Part shown: in pieces, positions 51,573 through 59,524 of the stretch
How the letters are laid out: each line of letters opens with the position of its first letter
How positions within the stretch are numbered: the first letter of the stretch is position 1
Assembly: GCF_001429785.1 (NCBI RefSeq)
Contig: NZ_LMJF01000001.1
Location: 1,471,878 to 1,535,877, forward strand
DNA from: Lysobacter sp. Root916
GTDB lineage: Bacteria; Pseudomonadota; Gammaproteobacteria; Xanthomonadales; Xanthomonadaceae
Direction: 5' to 3'
Length of the DNA stretch: 64,000 nucleotides
Translations under genes and position numbers: made by a program
The notes under the pieces: generated by a model
The model's database searches: none
What the model was told of the DNA's origin: nothing
The model's input: only the letters and a program-made list of their open reading frames with translations

Positions 51573-53183
51573 CTACATCGAGCGCGCGGTCCGTTGGCTT
51601 TGCTGCTGCTCCTGCTGCTCGCTCTGCGGCGAGGGCGCGGCGCTCAGGCGCTGTTGCAGTTCTTCGCTGCGACCGCGCAACGCGTCGGCCAGGGGCATCG
51701 ATGCGATCCGGCGACCGGGATCGCCCAGGTCGCCCTGCACTACCAGCACATTGGGCTCCTGCCCGGGCGGCGAGCGCCCCAGCATCACGTGGTCGATGCG
51801 GTCGAAACGGTGCTGCGCGGCCAGGCAAGCCACGTTGAGATCCAGGCATGCGCGCGCATCGCCGCTCACCGCGCCCAGCTGAGCGTCTAGGCCGCGGCCC
51901 TGATCGCGCGCCTGCCGCAACAGTGGATGGTCCGCGCGCTCGGGCGCCACTGGCGCATCCACGTCCAGGCTTGCGCGCAGTCCGGGCGCGCGGGGGTCCA
52001 CGTGCAGCAGTTGGCTGACGTTGCCATCGCGGGCCAGGTTGAGGTCGGTGGTGCCGTCGCGGTTGCGCACGCGGCTGAGATCGTTGCGCGCGACCTCCGA
52101 CCACTGCCCGTCCAGGTAGGCGCGGCCGGGTCCGTCGCGGTTCCAAAGCACGAAGTCGTCGCCCTGGGCGTACAGCCCGCCGGTGGCGCGGTTGCGGCCC
52201 TCGGCTTGCGGGCGGCCGTAGGCATAGCCCGCGCCGCGGTCCAGGGCATCGATGAACGCCGGCGCCTGCTCCTTCTGCAGGAACAGCTCCTTGATGGTGG
52301 TGTACTCGGCGCGCTGGTTGGGACGGGTGGCGTCCTGGCCCAATTGCGAAGGATTGGCCAGCGGATCGGCGAGCACGCTTTGCCACGCGGTATGCAGGGG
52401 GCTGCGCGCATCGGCATTGCGTAATGCGACCACCACCTCGGCCCCGGCCAGGGTGGCGTCGCGGCCGGACTCCATGTAATCGCCGTTGGCGCGCAGCATG
52501 CGGCCGATGGCCTGATTGACGTCCGCGACGCTGTCGTGGGTGCCGTTGTTCATGTCGCGCAACAGGCCCGGCGCCCAGCGATCGCCGCTCTGGTTCTCGA
52601 CCTTGGCGACCATGGCCGCCAGGCGGATCTGATCGTCCGGTGTGGAATTGCGGAACAGCGCGGTCTGACGTACCTGCGCCAGGGTACCGGTCATCAACTC
52701 CTCGACCTGGGCCGCATCGCGATCGTGGATGTAGGTGACGCCGGCATCGGAGCGCAGGAAGGTATTGAGGTTGCGTTCGATGCGCGCGTCCATCGGCCGG
52801 CCGTTCTGCGCGTCGATGGTGTCGCCGTTGCGGGCCAGGTCGGCGGCGGTCTGGCGACGCTCGGCCGCGCTGAGCGCGGTGCCGGCCGGCTGGGTGGCGG
52901 CCCAGGCCTGGTAGGCATTCAGCAGGGACGGAATCACTTCCGGGTGCTGTCCCAGATCGGTCTGCAGGGTGCCGATGGAATAACCGCTGTTGCCGACCGG
53001 GGACATGCGTCCGGTATCGGCATCGCGGTTGCCGGCGAAGGACAGGCGCGTGGACACGTCGCGCCCGCCGATGCTGCCTTCGGAGCCCACGCCGATGGCG
53101 AAATACGCCACCGCGCGCAGTTCGGCATCGGTCAGCGGGCGCGGCGCGGCGGCGGGCGCTACTTGGTCTGCGGGTACGTTCAT
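51573..53183 (-). CDS. T4SS antibacterial effector with XVIPCD-type C-terminus
   Basis: A 536-residue protein. The C-terminus has the features of the VirD4-interacting XVIPCD secretion domain: FDRIDHVMLG at about residues 461-470, VVQGDLGDPGRRIASMPL at about 478-495, and a glutamine-rich end (SEQQEQQQSQ). The N-terminal part, residues 15-110, has RPLTDAELRAVAYFAIGVGS, a Glu in GSEGSIGG and NSGYSIGTLQTDLGQ, which looks like a lysozyme/chitosanase-like fold, so a cell-wall hydrolase is likely. A second region (about 270-400) holds acidic/aromatic repeats. The ATG follows AAGGAGG with seven bases spacing. It lies 27 bases behind a lipoprotein gene that fits an immunity protein. In Xanthomonas such effectors are injected into rival bacteria. 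Confidence 0.85.
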   Translation of the reverse strand: MNVPADQVAPAAAPRPLTDAELRAVAYFAIGVGSEGSIGGRDVSTRLSFAGNRDADTGRMSPVGNSGYSIGTLQTDLGQHPEVIPSLLNAYQAWAATQPAGTALSAAERRQTAADLARNGDTIDAQNGRPMDARIERNLNTFLRSDAGVTYIHDRDAAQVEELMTGTLAQVRQTALFRNSTPDDQIRLAAMVAKVENQSGDRWAPGLLRDMNNGTHDSVADVNQAIGRMLRANGDYMESGRDATLAGAEVVVALRNADARSPLHTAWQSVLADPLANPSQLGQDATRPNQRAEYTTIKELFLQKEQAPAFIDALDRGAGYAYGRPQAEGRNRATGGLYAQGDDFVLWNRDGPGRAYLDGQWSEVARNDLSRVRNRDGTTDLNLARDGNVSQLLHVDPRAPGLRASLDVDAPVAPERADHPLLRQARDQGRGLDAQLGAVSGDARACLDLNVACLAAQHRFDRIDHVMLGRSPPGQEPNVLVVQGDLGDPGRRIASMPLADALRGRSEELQQRLSAAPSPQSEQQEQQQSQRTARSM

Positions 53184-53210
53184 CGCGTCGCCTCCTTGGC
53201 TTGGTCGCGC

Positions 53211-53804
53211 TCAGTCTTGCTCGGCGTCTTCTTCGCAGCCGCTGCTGTCGTCGGGCACGGCTTGGCCGGCCCCGGCGGGGTGCAGTTTCAGGTAAGGCCG
53301 GTAGCCGTCGCCGGACTTGCGGTACCAGCCCAGCACGGCGCCTTCGCGCGCCAGGTAAGCCGATTCCTCGCCGTAGTTCGGGCAGGCGGGGATTTTGCCG
53401 TCGGCTTCGCCTTCGCTGCACAGGCGCAGATACAGACGGCCGTCGCGCAGCTCGCCCTGCAACTGGCCGCTGTCGCCACGCGCGCGGGTGCCGTCGTCCC
53501 AACGACCGCTAACGCCACTGCCGGACTCGGCCAACTCCAGGTGGGCGCTGTGCTGCCAGCCGCAGGACTGGCGATAAGCCCATTGACCCGAGAATTCTTG
53601 CTTCGGCGCCGCCGCGACGGGTGCGACCGCGGGTGCGGGCGCTGGTGCAGCGGCGGGCGCGGGCGCGGCGGCGGTCCGATCGGGGGTCGCCGCCTCGGCC
53701 GGCTCGACGGCGGCGCTGTCGGGGCTGGGCGACTTGGCGGCGCAGGCCGGCAACGCCAACAAGGCGGCTAAGGCGAAAGCGCTGAAACAACGTCCTGTAA
53801 GCAT
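53211..53804 (-). CDS. Putative immunity lipoprotein for the T4SS effector
   Basis: A 197-residue lipoprotein. The lipobox is LALPAC with the lipidated cysteine at residue 21 and Ala next to it, which predicts outer-membrane sorting. An Ala/Pro linker (about 25-68) leads to a compact beta-rich domain with paired cysteines (QSCGWQ, LRLCSEG, PACPNYG, SGCEED). It lies directly before the effector gene on the same strand, the usual order for X-Tfi/X-Tfe pairs, where the lipoprotein blocks the effector in the periplasm. I recognise no family for the domain itself, so the immunity role is inferred from position and export. Confidence 0.75.
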   Translation of the reverse strand: MLTGRCFSAFALAALLALPACAAKSPSPDSAAVEPAEAATPDRTAAAPAPAAAPAPAPAVAPVAAAPKQEFSGQWAYRQSCGWQHSAHLELAESGSGVSGRWDDGTRARGDSGQLQGELRDGRLYLRLCSEGEADGKIPACPNYGEESAYLAREGAVLGWYRKSGDGYRPYLKLHPAGAGQAVPDDSSGCEEDAEQD

Positions 53805-54025
53805 GGGGCCACCGAGGCTCCTGTCGGTGGCTCAGTAGTAGCACGAGGCTCGGACCGACGACAAGGCAGATCGGAGGCGTACAAAGCATGCCGCGACGGC
53901 TCACCCGAGTGAGGCGATACCTGCGCGACTGCGTGCGTTCGGCGCCTGCGCGACCCGCGCGGCCGCCAGCATGGATCGAGCTACCGTCGTGGCGATCGTG
54001 GCGCCGGCCATGCGAGCAGGCGCAG

Positions 54026-54700
54026 TTATCGGCGCTGCTCCAACTCGCCTAATTCGCGCTCGAACCTCACGACCAGGGCCGGGTCGGCGTCCTTGCGGTG
54101 CTGGTCGAGAAAGCGCCGCAGTTCGCTGCGGTACTCCTCGACGAACTCGGGGTTGTCGGGGCTCGCCGCCAGTTGCGCGGCCGCCCTGTCCACCGGCCCG
54201 CGCGCCTGCGCGACCACCCAACGGCGCCCGTAGTCCGACTCGTCGCTCATGATCGCGACGTTGCGCTCGAAGCCGGGCACGTACTTGACCACGAACCGCT
54301 GGCCCTGCGGCGGCAGCAGGATCTCGTTGCGGATCGGGTAGATGCTGGCCGACATGGTGTCGAACTCGATCTTGACGTCACGCCCGTCGGCGGTGCGCAA
54401 CACCGCCCAGTAGTCGGAAATGTACTGATCGTTGAGGGTCGAGTTGGTCAGCTCGGAGTGCACGATCACCGCCGTGCCGCGGCTGCCGTAGGCATTCAGG
54501 AACCATGCGTTGAGAATATGACCGGTGAAGATGTTGAGCTGGCCGCCGATGAAGGCCGCCAGCAACAGCAGCATCCAGCGCGCCTTTCCGGTCCACCGCA
54601 CCATCAACAGACTCGCCGCCAGCGCCAGCAGGACCAGCGCCAACCACGACCAGAACGGATGGTGCGCGAGCGCGTAGAAGAAGCCGGAAAGTACGATCAT
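54026..54700 (-). CDS. Two-helix membrane protein with periplasmic domain, unknown
   Basis: A 224-residue protein I do not recognise. Two hydrophobic segments at about 15-36 and 42-62 are followed by a mixed alpha/beta domain with phrases GSRGTAVIVHSELTNSTLND (residues 74-93), VKIEFDTMSASIYPIR and FVVKYVPGFERNVAIM, then a charged helical end. It lies between the thioredoxin/peptide unit (a terminator separates them) and the lipoprotein gene (221-base gap). It could be a second component of either; nothing proves this. Confidence 0.7.
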   Translation of the reverse strand: MIVLSGFFYALAHHPFWSWLALVLLALAASLLMVRWTGKARWMLLLLAAFIGGQLNIFTGHILNAWFLNAYGSRGTAVIVHSELTNSTLNDQYISDYWAVLRTADGRDVKIEFDTMSASIYPIRNEILLPPQGQRFVVKYVPGFERNVAIMSDESDYGRRWVVAQARGPVDRAAAQLAASPDNPEFVEEYRSELRRFLDQHRKDADPALVVRFERELGELEQRR

Positions 54701-54790
54701 GAGGCGAGAGCGATCCGTGGCGGGTCGTACTCATATTCGCATCGTTGTACGCCCTGTTGCACCAGATCCGGAATCGGCGCTGGACAAAGA

Positions 54791-54819
54791 CGGCATCGCC
54801 GCAGAGAACGGCGATGCCG
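54791..54819 (-). terminator. Terminator of the six-cysteine peptide unit
   Basis: Perfect 11-bp stem (54791-54801 with 54809-54819), seven-base loop, followed on the minus strand by TCTTTGTCC. It starts 19 bases after the stop of the small cysteine-rich gene. Confidence 0.7.
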
Positions 54820-54837
54820 CTGCCTAGACGCCTGCGA

Positions 54838-55038
54838 TCAGGGCGGATCGCAACAGGCGATGCACGAACCACCCGAGCCGATGCCGCCGTAGCCGTTGGG
54901 ACAGGTCCAGCAGGTATCGCAACCCGGCGGCGCGTTCGGGGTCGATGCGGTGACCTGCATGAACGCCGACATACCCAGCAGCAGCGATGCCGCAGCGATG
55001 GCGATCCATTTCGTCTTGCCTTTCCTTGATTCGAACAC
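54838..55038 (-). CDS. Small secreted six-cysteine peptide
   Basis: A 66-residue peptide I cannot assign to a family. A basic start and hydrophobic core (WIAIAAASLLLGMSAFM) make a signal peptide cut near residue 31. The mature part of about 35 residues is Gly/Pro-rich with cysteines at 40, 43, 46, 59, 62 and 63 (GCDTCWTCPNGYGG; SCIACCDPP). The start is GTG at 55036-55038, with AAGGAG six bases upstream, which supports real translation. It lies 84 bases behind a membrane thioredoxin gene on one transcript with its own promoter and terminator. The cysteines could form three disulfides or bind metal. It could be a secreted toxin, bacteriocin or matrix peptide; none is shown. Confidence 0.75.
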   Translation of the reverse strand: MFESRKGKTKWIAIAAASLLLGMSAFMQVTASTPNAPPGCDTCWTCPNGYGGIGSGGSCIACCDPP

Positions 55039-55122
55039 GGTCCTCTCCTTGTCCTCGATGGCGCCGAACTGCAGCCGAACCGGCGGCGGCGCCGAAGTCC
55101 GCCGGTCGATAGGCGGCGGCCG

Positions 55123-55716
55123 CTAAGGCAGCGTGGCCTGATGCGGCAGCGCGACGGCGCCGGGCGGATCCCGCGGCACGTCCTTCTCGGTGAGCACGCC
55201 GTACTTCACGTAACGGATGCGGCCGTTGCGCTCGACGCTGAGCAGCGCCGGCACGGTGCGCACGCGCATCAGGGCGCGGGTGCGCGCGTCGGTCAGGGCG
55301 ACGGTCGGAATCTTGGAACCGTGCTTTTTGAGAAAGGCGTCGGTCGCCGTGGCGTCGCGCAGGGAAACGCCGTAGAACTCGCTGCCGCTCGCGGCGGCGC
55401 GACTATAGATGCGCTCGATGTGGGGCGCTGAAGCCGCGCAGAACCGGCAGTCGGGCGAAAACACGTACAGGAACTGCATGCCGGACGCCGGCGCGCCCAG
55501 GCGCACGACGCGCTCGGGATTCTGCACCAGCGGCCGCACGATCACCGGCAGGTAGTCGCCGCTTTGCGCGCGCCCGAGCTGGGTCCGGGTTTCCTGCAGC
55601 TGCTGCTGCAACTGACGCTGGCCGTATGCGGACCAGAGCGAAAAACCCGCGGCGCCGATCAGCAGCACGTACAACAACATGTCCGCGATCGATCCTTGCA
55701 TGCTCCGTTTCGACAT
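55123..55716 (-). CDS. Membrane-anchored thioredoxin-like protein
   Basis: A 197-residue protein with one N-terminal membrane helix (MLLYVLLIGAAGFSLW, about 13-28), a short coiled coil (about 33-50) and a TlpA-type thioredoxin domain. The active site is CRFC (residues 90-93) within FLYVFSPDCRFCAASAP, with the cis-proline in RTVPALL. The domain faces the periplasm. The ATG has GGGAG upstream. It is the first gene of a two-gene unit with the six-cysteine peptide, which suggests it oxidises or isomerises that peptide; this is inference. Confidence 0.88.
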   Translation of the reverse strand: MSKRSMQGSIADMLLYVLLIGAAGFSLWSAYGQRQLQQQLQETRTQLGRAQSGDYLPVIVRPLVQNPERVVRLGAPASGMQFLYVFSPDCRFCAASAPHIERIYSRAAASGSEFYGVSLRDATATDAFLKKHGSKIPTVALTDARTRALMRVRTVPALLSVERNGRIRYVKYGVLTEKDVPRDPPGAVALPHQATLP

Positions 55717-55778
55717 GGCGCTCCCTGCCCTGGACGACGACGCTTCGATGCGGCGGACGATTGCCGCTGTGTCGCTCG

Positions 55779-55807
55779 TTTATAGGGCGAGGCCGCAGGC
55801 CGTACAA
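55779..55807 (-). promoter_or_regulatory. Promoter of the thioredoxin/six-cysteine unit
   Basis: Minus-strand TTGTAC (-35, 55802-55807), a 17-base spacer and TATAAA (-10, 55779-55784), 62 bases before the start codon of the thioredoxin gene. Good consensus for a sigma70 promoter, so the pair is its own unit. Confidence 0.65.
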
Positions 55808-55904
55808 GACGAATGGCCCGTGTTTGCGCCGAGTCGAATAGGCAGCGGTGCCAATCGCAAGCACTGCTTATAGACAAAAGGCACAGATTGCGTGCTGACG
55901 TGCT

Positions 55905-56603
55905 TCAGCGCTCGCGCACCGACAGGCCGATCCAGGTCTGCGCCAGCCAGTAGGTCGCCAGCACCACCACGCTCGCGGTCGCGAACGGCGCGGCGAAGCG
56001 GTCGATCGCCAGGCTGGCATCGGAGATCACGAAACTCAGGCCACCCAAGGCCGCCAGCGCGGTCGCGCGCGTGCGCTGCCGCCACCACACCGCCGCGGCC
56101 TGCGCAGCCATCGCCGCCAGCACCGCCACGTAGATCACGACCGGTACGCGCAGCTCGCCCGGCAGATGCGACCACAACACCGCCAGCACGGCGGCGGCGA
56201 GCGCAGCGTAGGCCAGGAACGGCCACAGCGTCGCGAATGCGCGCGCCCTGCGCGTGAACGCGATCAGATAGGCCAGATGCGCGCACAGGAAGCTGCCCAG
56301 CCCGAACACGAACCAGTCGCCGGGCAGCATCAGGAATACGTCGCCCAAGGTCGACAACGCCAGGCCAACCAGGATCGCGGGCCGATACTTCGTGCGACCC
56401 ACCGGCAGGCGCCAGACCATTGCCAGCACCAGCAAGGTCGCGGTGGGTTTGGTCAGGTAGTGCAGCCAGGGTAGCGGCGCCATCGCACCGACGATCGCGA
56501 GCACCGACGCCAGCGCGATCGCGGGCAGCCAGTAGCGCGCGCCGCCGTCGCCGGAGTTCGCGCTGTCGATGTCATCGGTCCGTCCCACGCCCTGCCCCTC
56601 CAT
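55905..56603 (-). CDS. YhhN/TMEM86-type lysoplasmalogenase
   Basis: A 232-residue membrane protein with about eight hydrophobic segments. The YhhN pattern is clear: LHYLTKPTATLLVLAMVW, ALSTLGDVFLMLPGDWFVFG and SFLCAHLAYLIAF, with the conserved Asp residues. The family cleaves the vinyl-ether bond of lysoplasmalogens or acts on related lysolipids. The gene follows the M50 protease gene with no gap (start at 56603, protease stop from 56604). Confidence 0.88.
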   Translation of the reverse strand: MEGQGVGRTDDIDSANSGDGGARYWLPAIALASVLAIVGAMAPLPWLHYLTKPTATLLVLAMVWRLPVGRTKYRPAILVGLALSTLGDVFLMLPGDWFVFGLGSFLCAHLAYLIAFTRRARAFATLWPFLAYAALAAAVLAVLWSHLPGELRVPVVIYVAVLAAMAAQAAAVWWRQRTRATALAALGGLSFVISDASLAIDRFAAPFATASVVVLATYWLAQTWIGLSVRER

Positions 56604-57794
56604 TTACGACGCGGCCCGTCGCTGTTCGATGATCGCCCGCATGTAGCCGCGCAGTCGCGCTTCGCAGCGTCGGGTTGCGACGTCTATCGAAGTTTCGGCG
56701 CCGACGCACGATCGCTCCATCGCCGCCGCCGAGCGCTCGACGTCGCCGCGCAGCCCCGAGGCCAGGGCCTGCAGACGCGGCATCAGATAGGGTACGTCGC
56801 GCCGCAGCGCGGGCGTGAGGCCGACGGCTTCGACGTGGCCGGCGTCGCCGCTGGCCATGCTCCGGCAGAACGCGATCTCGGCGCGCATCAGCAGCAGGAC
56901 GCTGCTCATCGAAGCCAGCGAGGCTTCGTCCAGCGCCGCCACGCTACGGTTCAAGGCGCGCTCCACCTCGTCGACCCGTCGCCAGTCACCGCGGTTCTGC
57001 AGCGCCTTGAGCTGGAACCATTCGTCCTGCAAGGGCAGCGCATCGGCGCGCTCGGCCAGCACGCGCATCTCGTGCTCGGGCAATTCGTCGGCGGTGACGC
57101 CGCGCAAGGAACGGCCCATCAAGCGCATCCACACCAGCCAGGGATCGGTATGCATGTCGGAAGGCCAGTGCCGCAGCCGCAGCAACTGCAATCCGTCGGT
57201 GGCCAGGGACTTGGTCTGATAAGGCAGGAGATTGCAGGCGAAGCCGGCGAAGTTGAGCAGCGCGAGCGCGATGCACAGCAACTGCCAGTGCGAGGCCTCC
57301 ATCGTCGCCAGCAACGCCGCCAGCGACAGGGTGAGGACCAGATTCGCCAGCGGCCCGCCCAGCAGCATCACCGCGAAGTCGCCGCGCGGCGGCCGATCGG
57401 GATCGGGGAACGCGACCACGTAGCCTCCGACTTCGCGCACATGCCGACGCTCACGTGGTCGCGGGCGCCAGCCGCCGACCACCGGGTAGAACTCGACCGG
57501 TCCGATCGCCACGGCAAGCACGATCATGCGGCGCAGGCGCGCGCCCAGGTAGTGGCCAAACTCGTGCACCGCCAGCGCCAGGTAGGTCAGCGCCATGAAC
57601 AACAGGACGCCGGCCGACAGCGCCCAGAATCCGGAGAGCGGCTCGACGATGGAACTGCAGGCCAGCGCGGCCCCGAGGACGCTCAGCGCCGCCAGAGCAG
57701 CGGCCAGCGCCTCCATCACCCGGTTCAGCCGCGGCGACCAAGACCAGGGCGCCGTCGCGCCCTGGTCCGCATGCTTTTCGTCAGCGGCGTCCAT
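56604..57794 (-). CDS. M50-family membrane metalloprotease
   Basis: A 396-residue integral membrane protein. The zinc site is HEFGH at residues 77-81 in a hydrophobic helix, and the later CNLLPYQ...TDGLQLLRL segment (about 190-210) supplies the third ligand, as in site-2 proteases. Membrane segments are at about 33-50, 56-77, 140-160 and 165-190. A long helical C-terminal domain (about 215-390), with its own cysteines and no known family, follows. Such proteases cut membrane or precursor peptides. It is directly upstream of the YhhN-like gene. Confidence 0.85.
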   Translation of the reverse strand: MDAADEKHADQGATAPWSWSPRLNRVMEALAAALAALSVLGAALACSSIVEPLSGFWALSAGVLLFMALTYLALAVHEFGHYLGARLRRMIVLAVAIGPVEFYPVVGGWRPRPRERRHVREVGGYVVAFPDPDRPPRGDFAVMLLGGPLANLVLTLSLAALLATMEASHWQLLCIALALLNFAGFACNLLPYQTKSLATDGLQLLRLRHWPSDMHTDPWLVWMRLMGRSLRGVTADELPEHEMRVLAERADALPLQDEWFQLKALQNRGDWRRVDEVERALNRSVAALDEASLASMSSVLLLMRAEIAFCRSMASGDAGHVEAVGLTPALRRDVPYLMPRLQALASGLRGDVERSAAAMERSCVGAETSIDVATRRCEARLRGYMRAIIEQRRAAS

Positions 57795-57805
57795 GCCGAC
57801 GGCGC

Positions 57806-59359
57806 TTACTTACAGTCGTCGACCTTCAAGGTCTGGCCCGGGCGGATCGAATAACGAGGCGCCTTCAGGCCGTTACGCTTGGCCAGCTTGCCGGTGTCGC
57901 ACTGGAACTTCTGCGCGATCGAGGTCAGGGTTTCGCCGCGCTGCACGCGATAGCTCTTGGGCTTTTCTTTTTCCTTGGCCTTGGGCGGGTCCTGCGGTGC
58001 CGGCGCGATCGCGACGGTACCGTCCTCGCCCCTCTCGGTGGAGGTCACCATCGTCACCGGACCGGTGCGCACGATCGCCGTAGTCGGATCGCTGAGCATC
58101 AGAGTGCGGGCCAGATCGGCGCGCGCGCCCTGCACGCACCAGCGGTTGTACAGGCCGACGATCTTGGTGGTGGCGTTGAGACTGGTGCCGGTCGGCAGGT
58201 AGCTGTCGGCCTGGTAGCGCGGATTGAGATTGCGCAGGACGCGCATGTAGCCGTCGCGGGTGCCGCCGTTGCCCAGGCAGATGGTGAGCTGGTAGATCGA
58301 ACTGGGCTGGCTCAGGCGCAGGCTGGCCGGCTTGGGATCGACCTTGGGGAAGCTCAGGCCGTATTCCTTCGGGTGCAGGAACAGCCAGGCCGCGGCGATC
58401 ACCATCGGCACGTAGTCGCGGGTTTCGGGCGGGAACTGGTTGTAGACCGACTCGTCCCAGAAATTGCGGCCGCCGCTGGCGTTGAACACGCGCTGGGCGC
58501 GGCCCTCGCCGCCGTTGTAGGCGGCCAACGACATCTCGATGCTGTTGTTGAGCGCGGCCATGCGTTCGTTGAGGTACTCGGCGCTGGCCTGGGCCGAGGC
58601 GCGCGCGTCGTAGCGGGTGTCGAAGCCGGTGCCGTCGTCGCCCAGGCCGAAACGCTTGCCGGTCGCGTACATGAACTGCATCGGGCCGGCCGCGCCGGCG
58701 CGCGAGGTCGAGTGCACGCGGCCGTTGGATTCCTTGGCCATGATGCCGAACAGCAGCGCCTCGGGCAGGCCGGCGCGCTCGTACTGCGGCCACATCATCT
58801 GGCGCATGTACTGGTAGTTCTCGTGGCTCTGGATCAGCGAGCCGCGCATGTCGGTCAGCCAGCGGCGGATGCCCGCCTGCACGGCCGGGTTGTACTGCAC
58901 CATCTTCACGAAGCGCTGGCCGTCGGCGTTGAGCAGGGCGGCGGCGCGCGCGGCCTGCGGCACGTCGGCGGCCAGCGAGCCGTCGGTGTCCAGCAGGGTG
59001 TCGTCCTCGTCGTCGCCGGCGTCGGCGCGCGATTCGGCATCGGCATTGGCCTTGAGCAGGCGCTTGTAGCTGGTCAGCATGGTGGTCAGCTGGCAGCCCT
59101 TCTGCTTATTGCAGGCGGCGATCACATCCTCCATGTCCTCCAGCGCCGAGTCGCTGAGCTTCTGGCCCTCCGGATCGGCGTTGCGGATCTGCACCAGGGC
59201 GGCGCGGTACTTGGCCTCGGCGGCCTGCATGCGCTGGTTCAGGGCGTCGACGGCGGCCTGGTCGCGCTTGGACAGGGCCGAGGCATCGAAGGACAGCGCG
59301 GCCAGCGCGAGGACGGCGACGGGCGCGAAGGCGCCGGAAAGACGGGCAAATGGGGGCAT
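57806..59359 (-). CDS. MltD-like lytic transglycosylase with LysM
   Basis: A 517-residue exported cell-wall enzyme. After a signal peptide (cut near residue 30) comes a helical region with a very acidic stretch (DAGDDEDDTLLDTD). The SLT domain shows the catalytic Glu in GIMAKESNGRVHSTSRAGAAGP and AAYNGGEGRA. The C-terminus has one LysM domain (YRVQRGETLTSIAQKFQC). It is named for the SLT-LysM architecture of MltD, but it has one LysM rather than two. The ATG at 59357-59359 gives the signal peptide; an upstream in-frame start is possible. Confidence 0.88.
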   Translation of the reverse strand: MPPFARLSGAFAPVAVLALAALSFDASALSKRDQAAVDALNQRMQAAEAKYRAALVQIRNADPEGQKLSDSALEDMEDVIAACNKQKGCQLTTMLTSYKRLLKANADAESRADAGDDEDDTLLDTDGSLAADVPQAARAAALLNADGQRFVKMVQYNPAVQAGIRRWLTDMRGSLIQSHENYQYMRQMMWPQYERAGLPEALLFGIMAKESNGRVHSTSRAGAAGPMQFMYATGKRFGLGDDGTGFDTRYDARASAQASAEYLNERMAALNNSIEMSLAAYNGGEGRAQRVFNASGGRNFWDESVYNQFPPETRDYVPMVIAAAWLFLHPKEYGLSFPKVDPKPASLRLSQPSSIYQLTICLGNGGTRDGYMRVLRNLNPRYQADSYLPTGTSLNATTKIVGLYNRWCVQGARADLARTLMLSDPTTAIVRTGPVTMVTSTERGEDGTVAIAPAPQDPPKAKEKEKPKSYRVQRGETLTSIAQKFQCDTGKLAKRNGLKAPRYSIRPGQTLKVDDCK

Positions 59360-59524
59360 GGACGACAAGGGCAGCGAAGGGTCCAGGCAGGGTAGCCGCG
59401 GGGTCCATGCGGGGCAAGGAAGCGTGAGCGTGCGCACCTTGCCGGTTCATCTGGCGCGGGCGGACACCGACACGCCGATGCGACGCTGCCGCTAGAATCG
59501 ACCGATCTTCCAACGGACGCGGAT

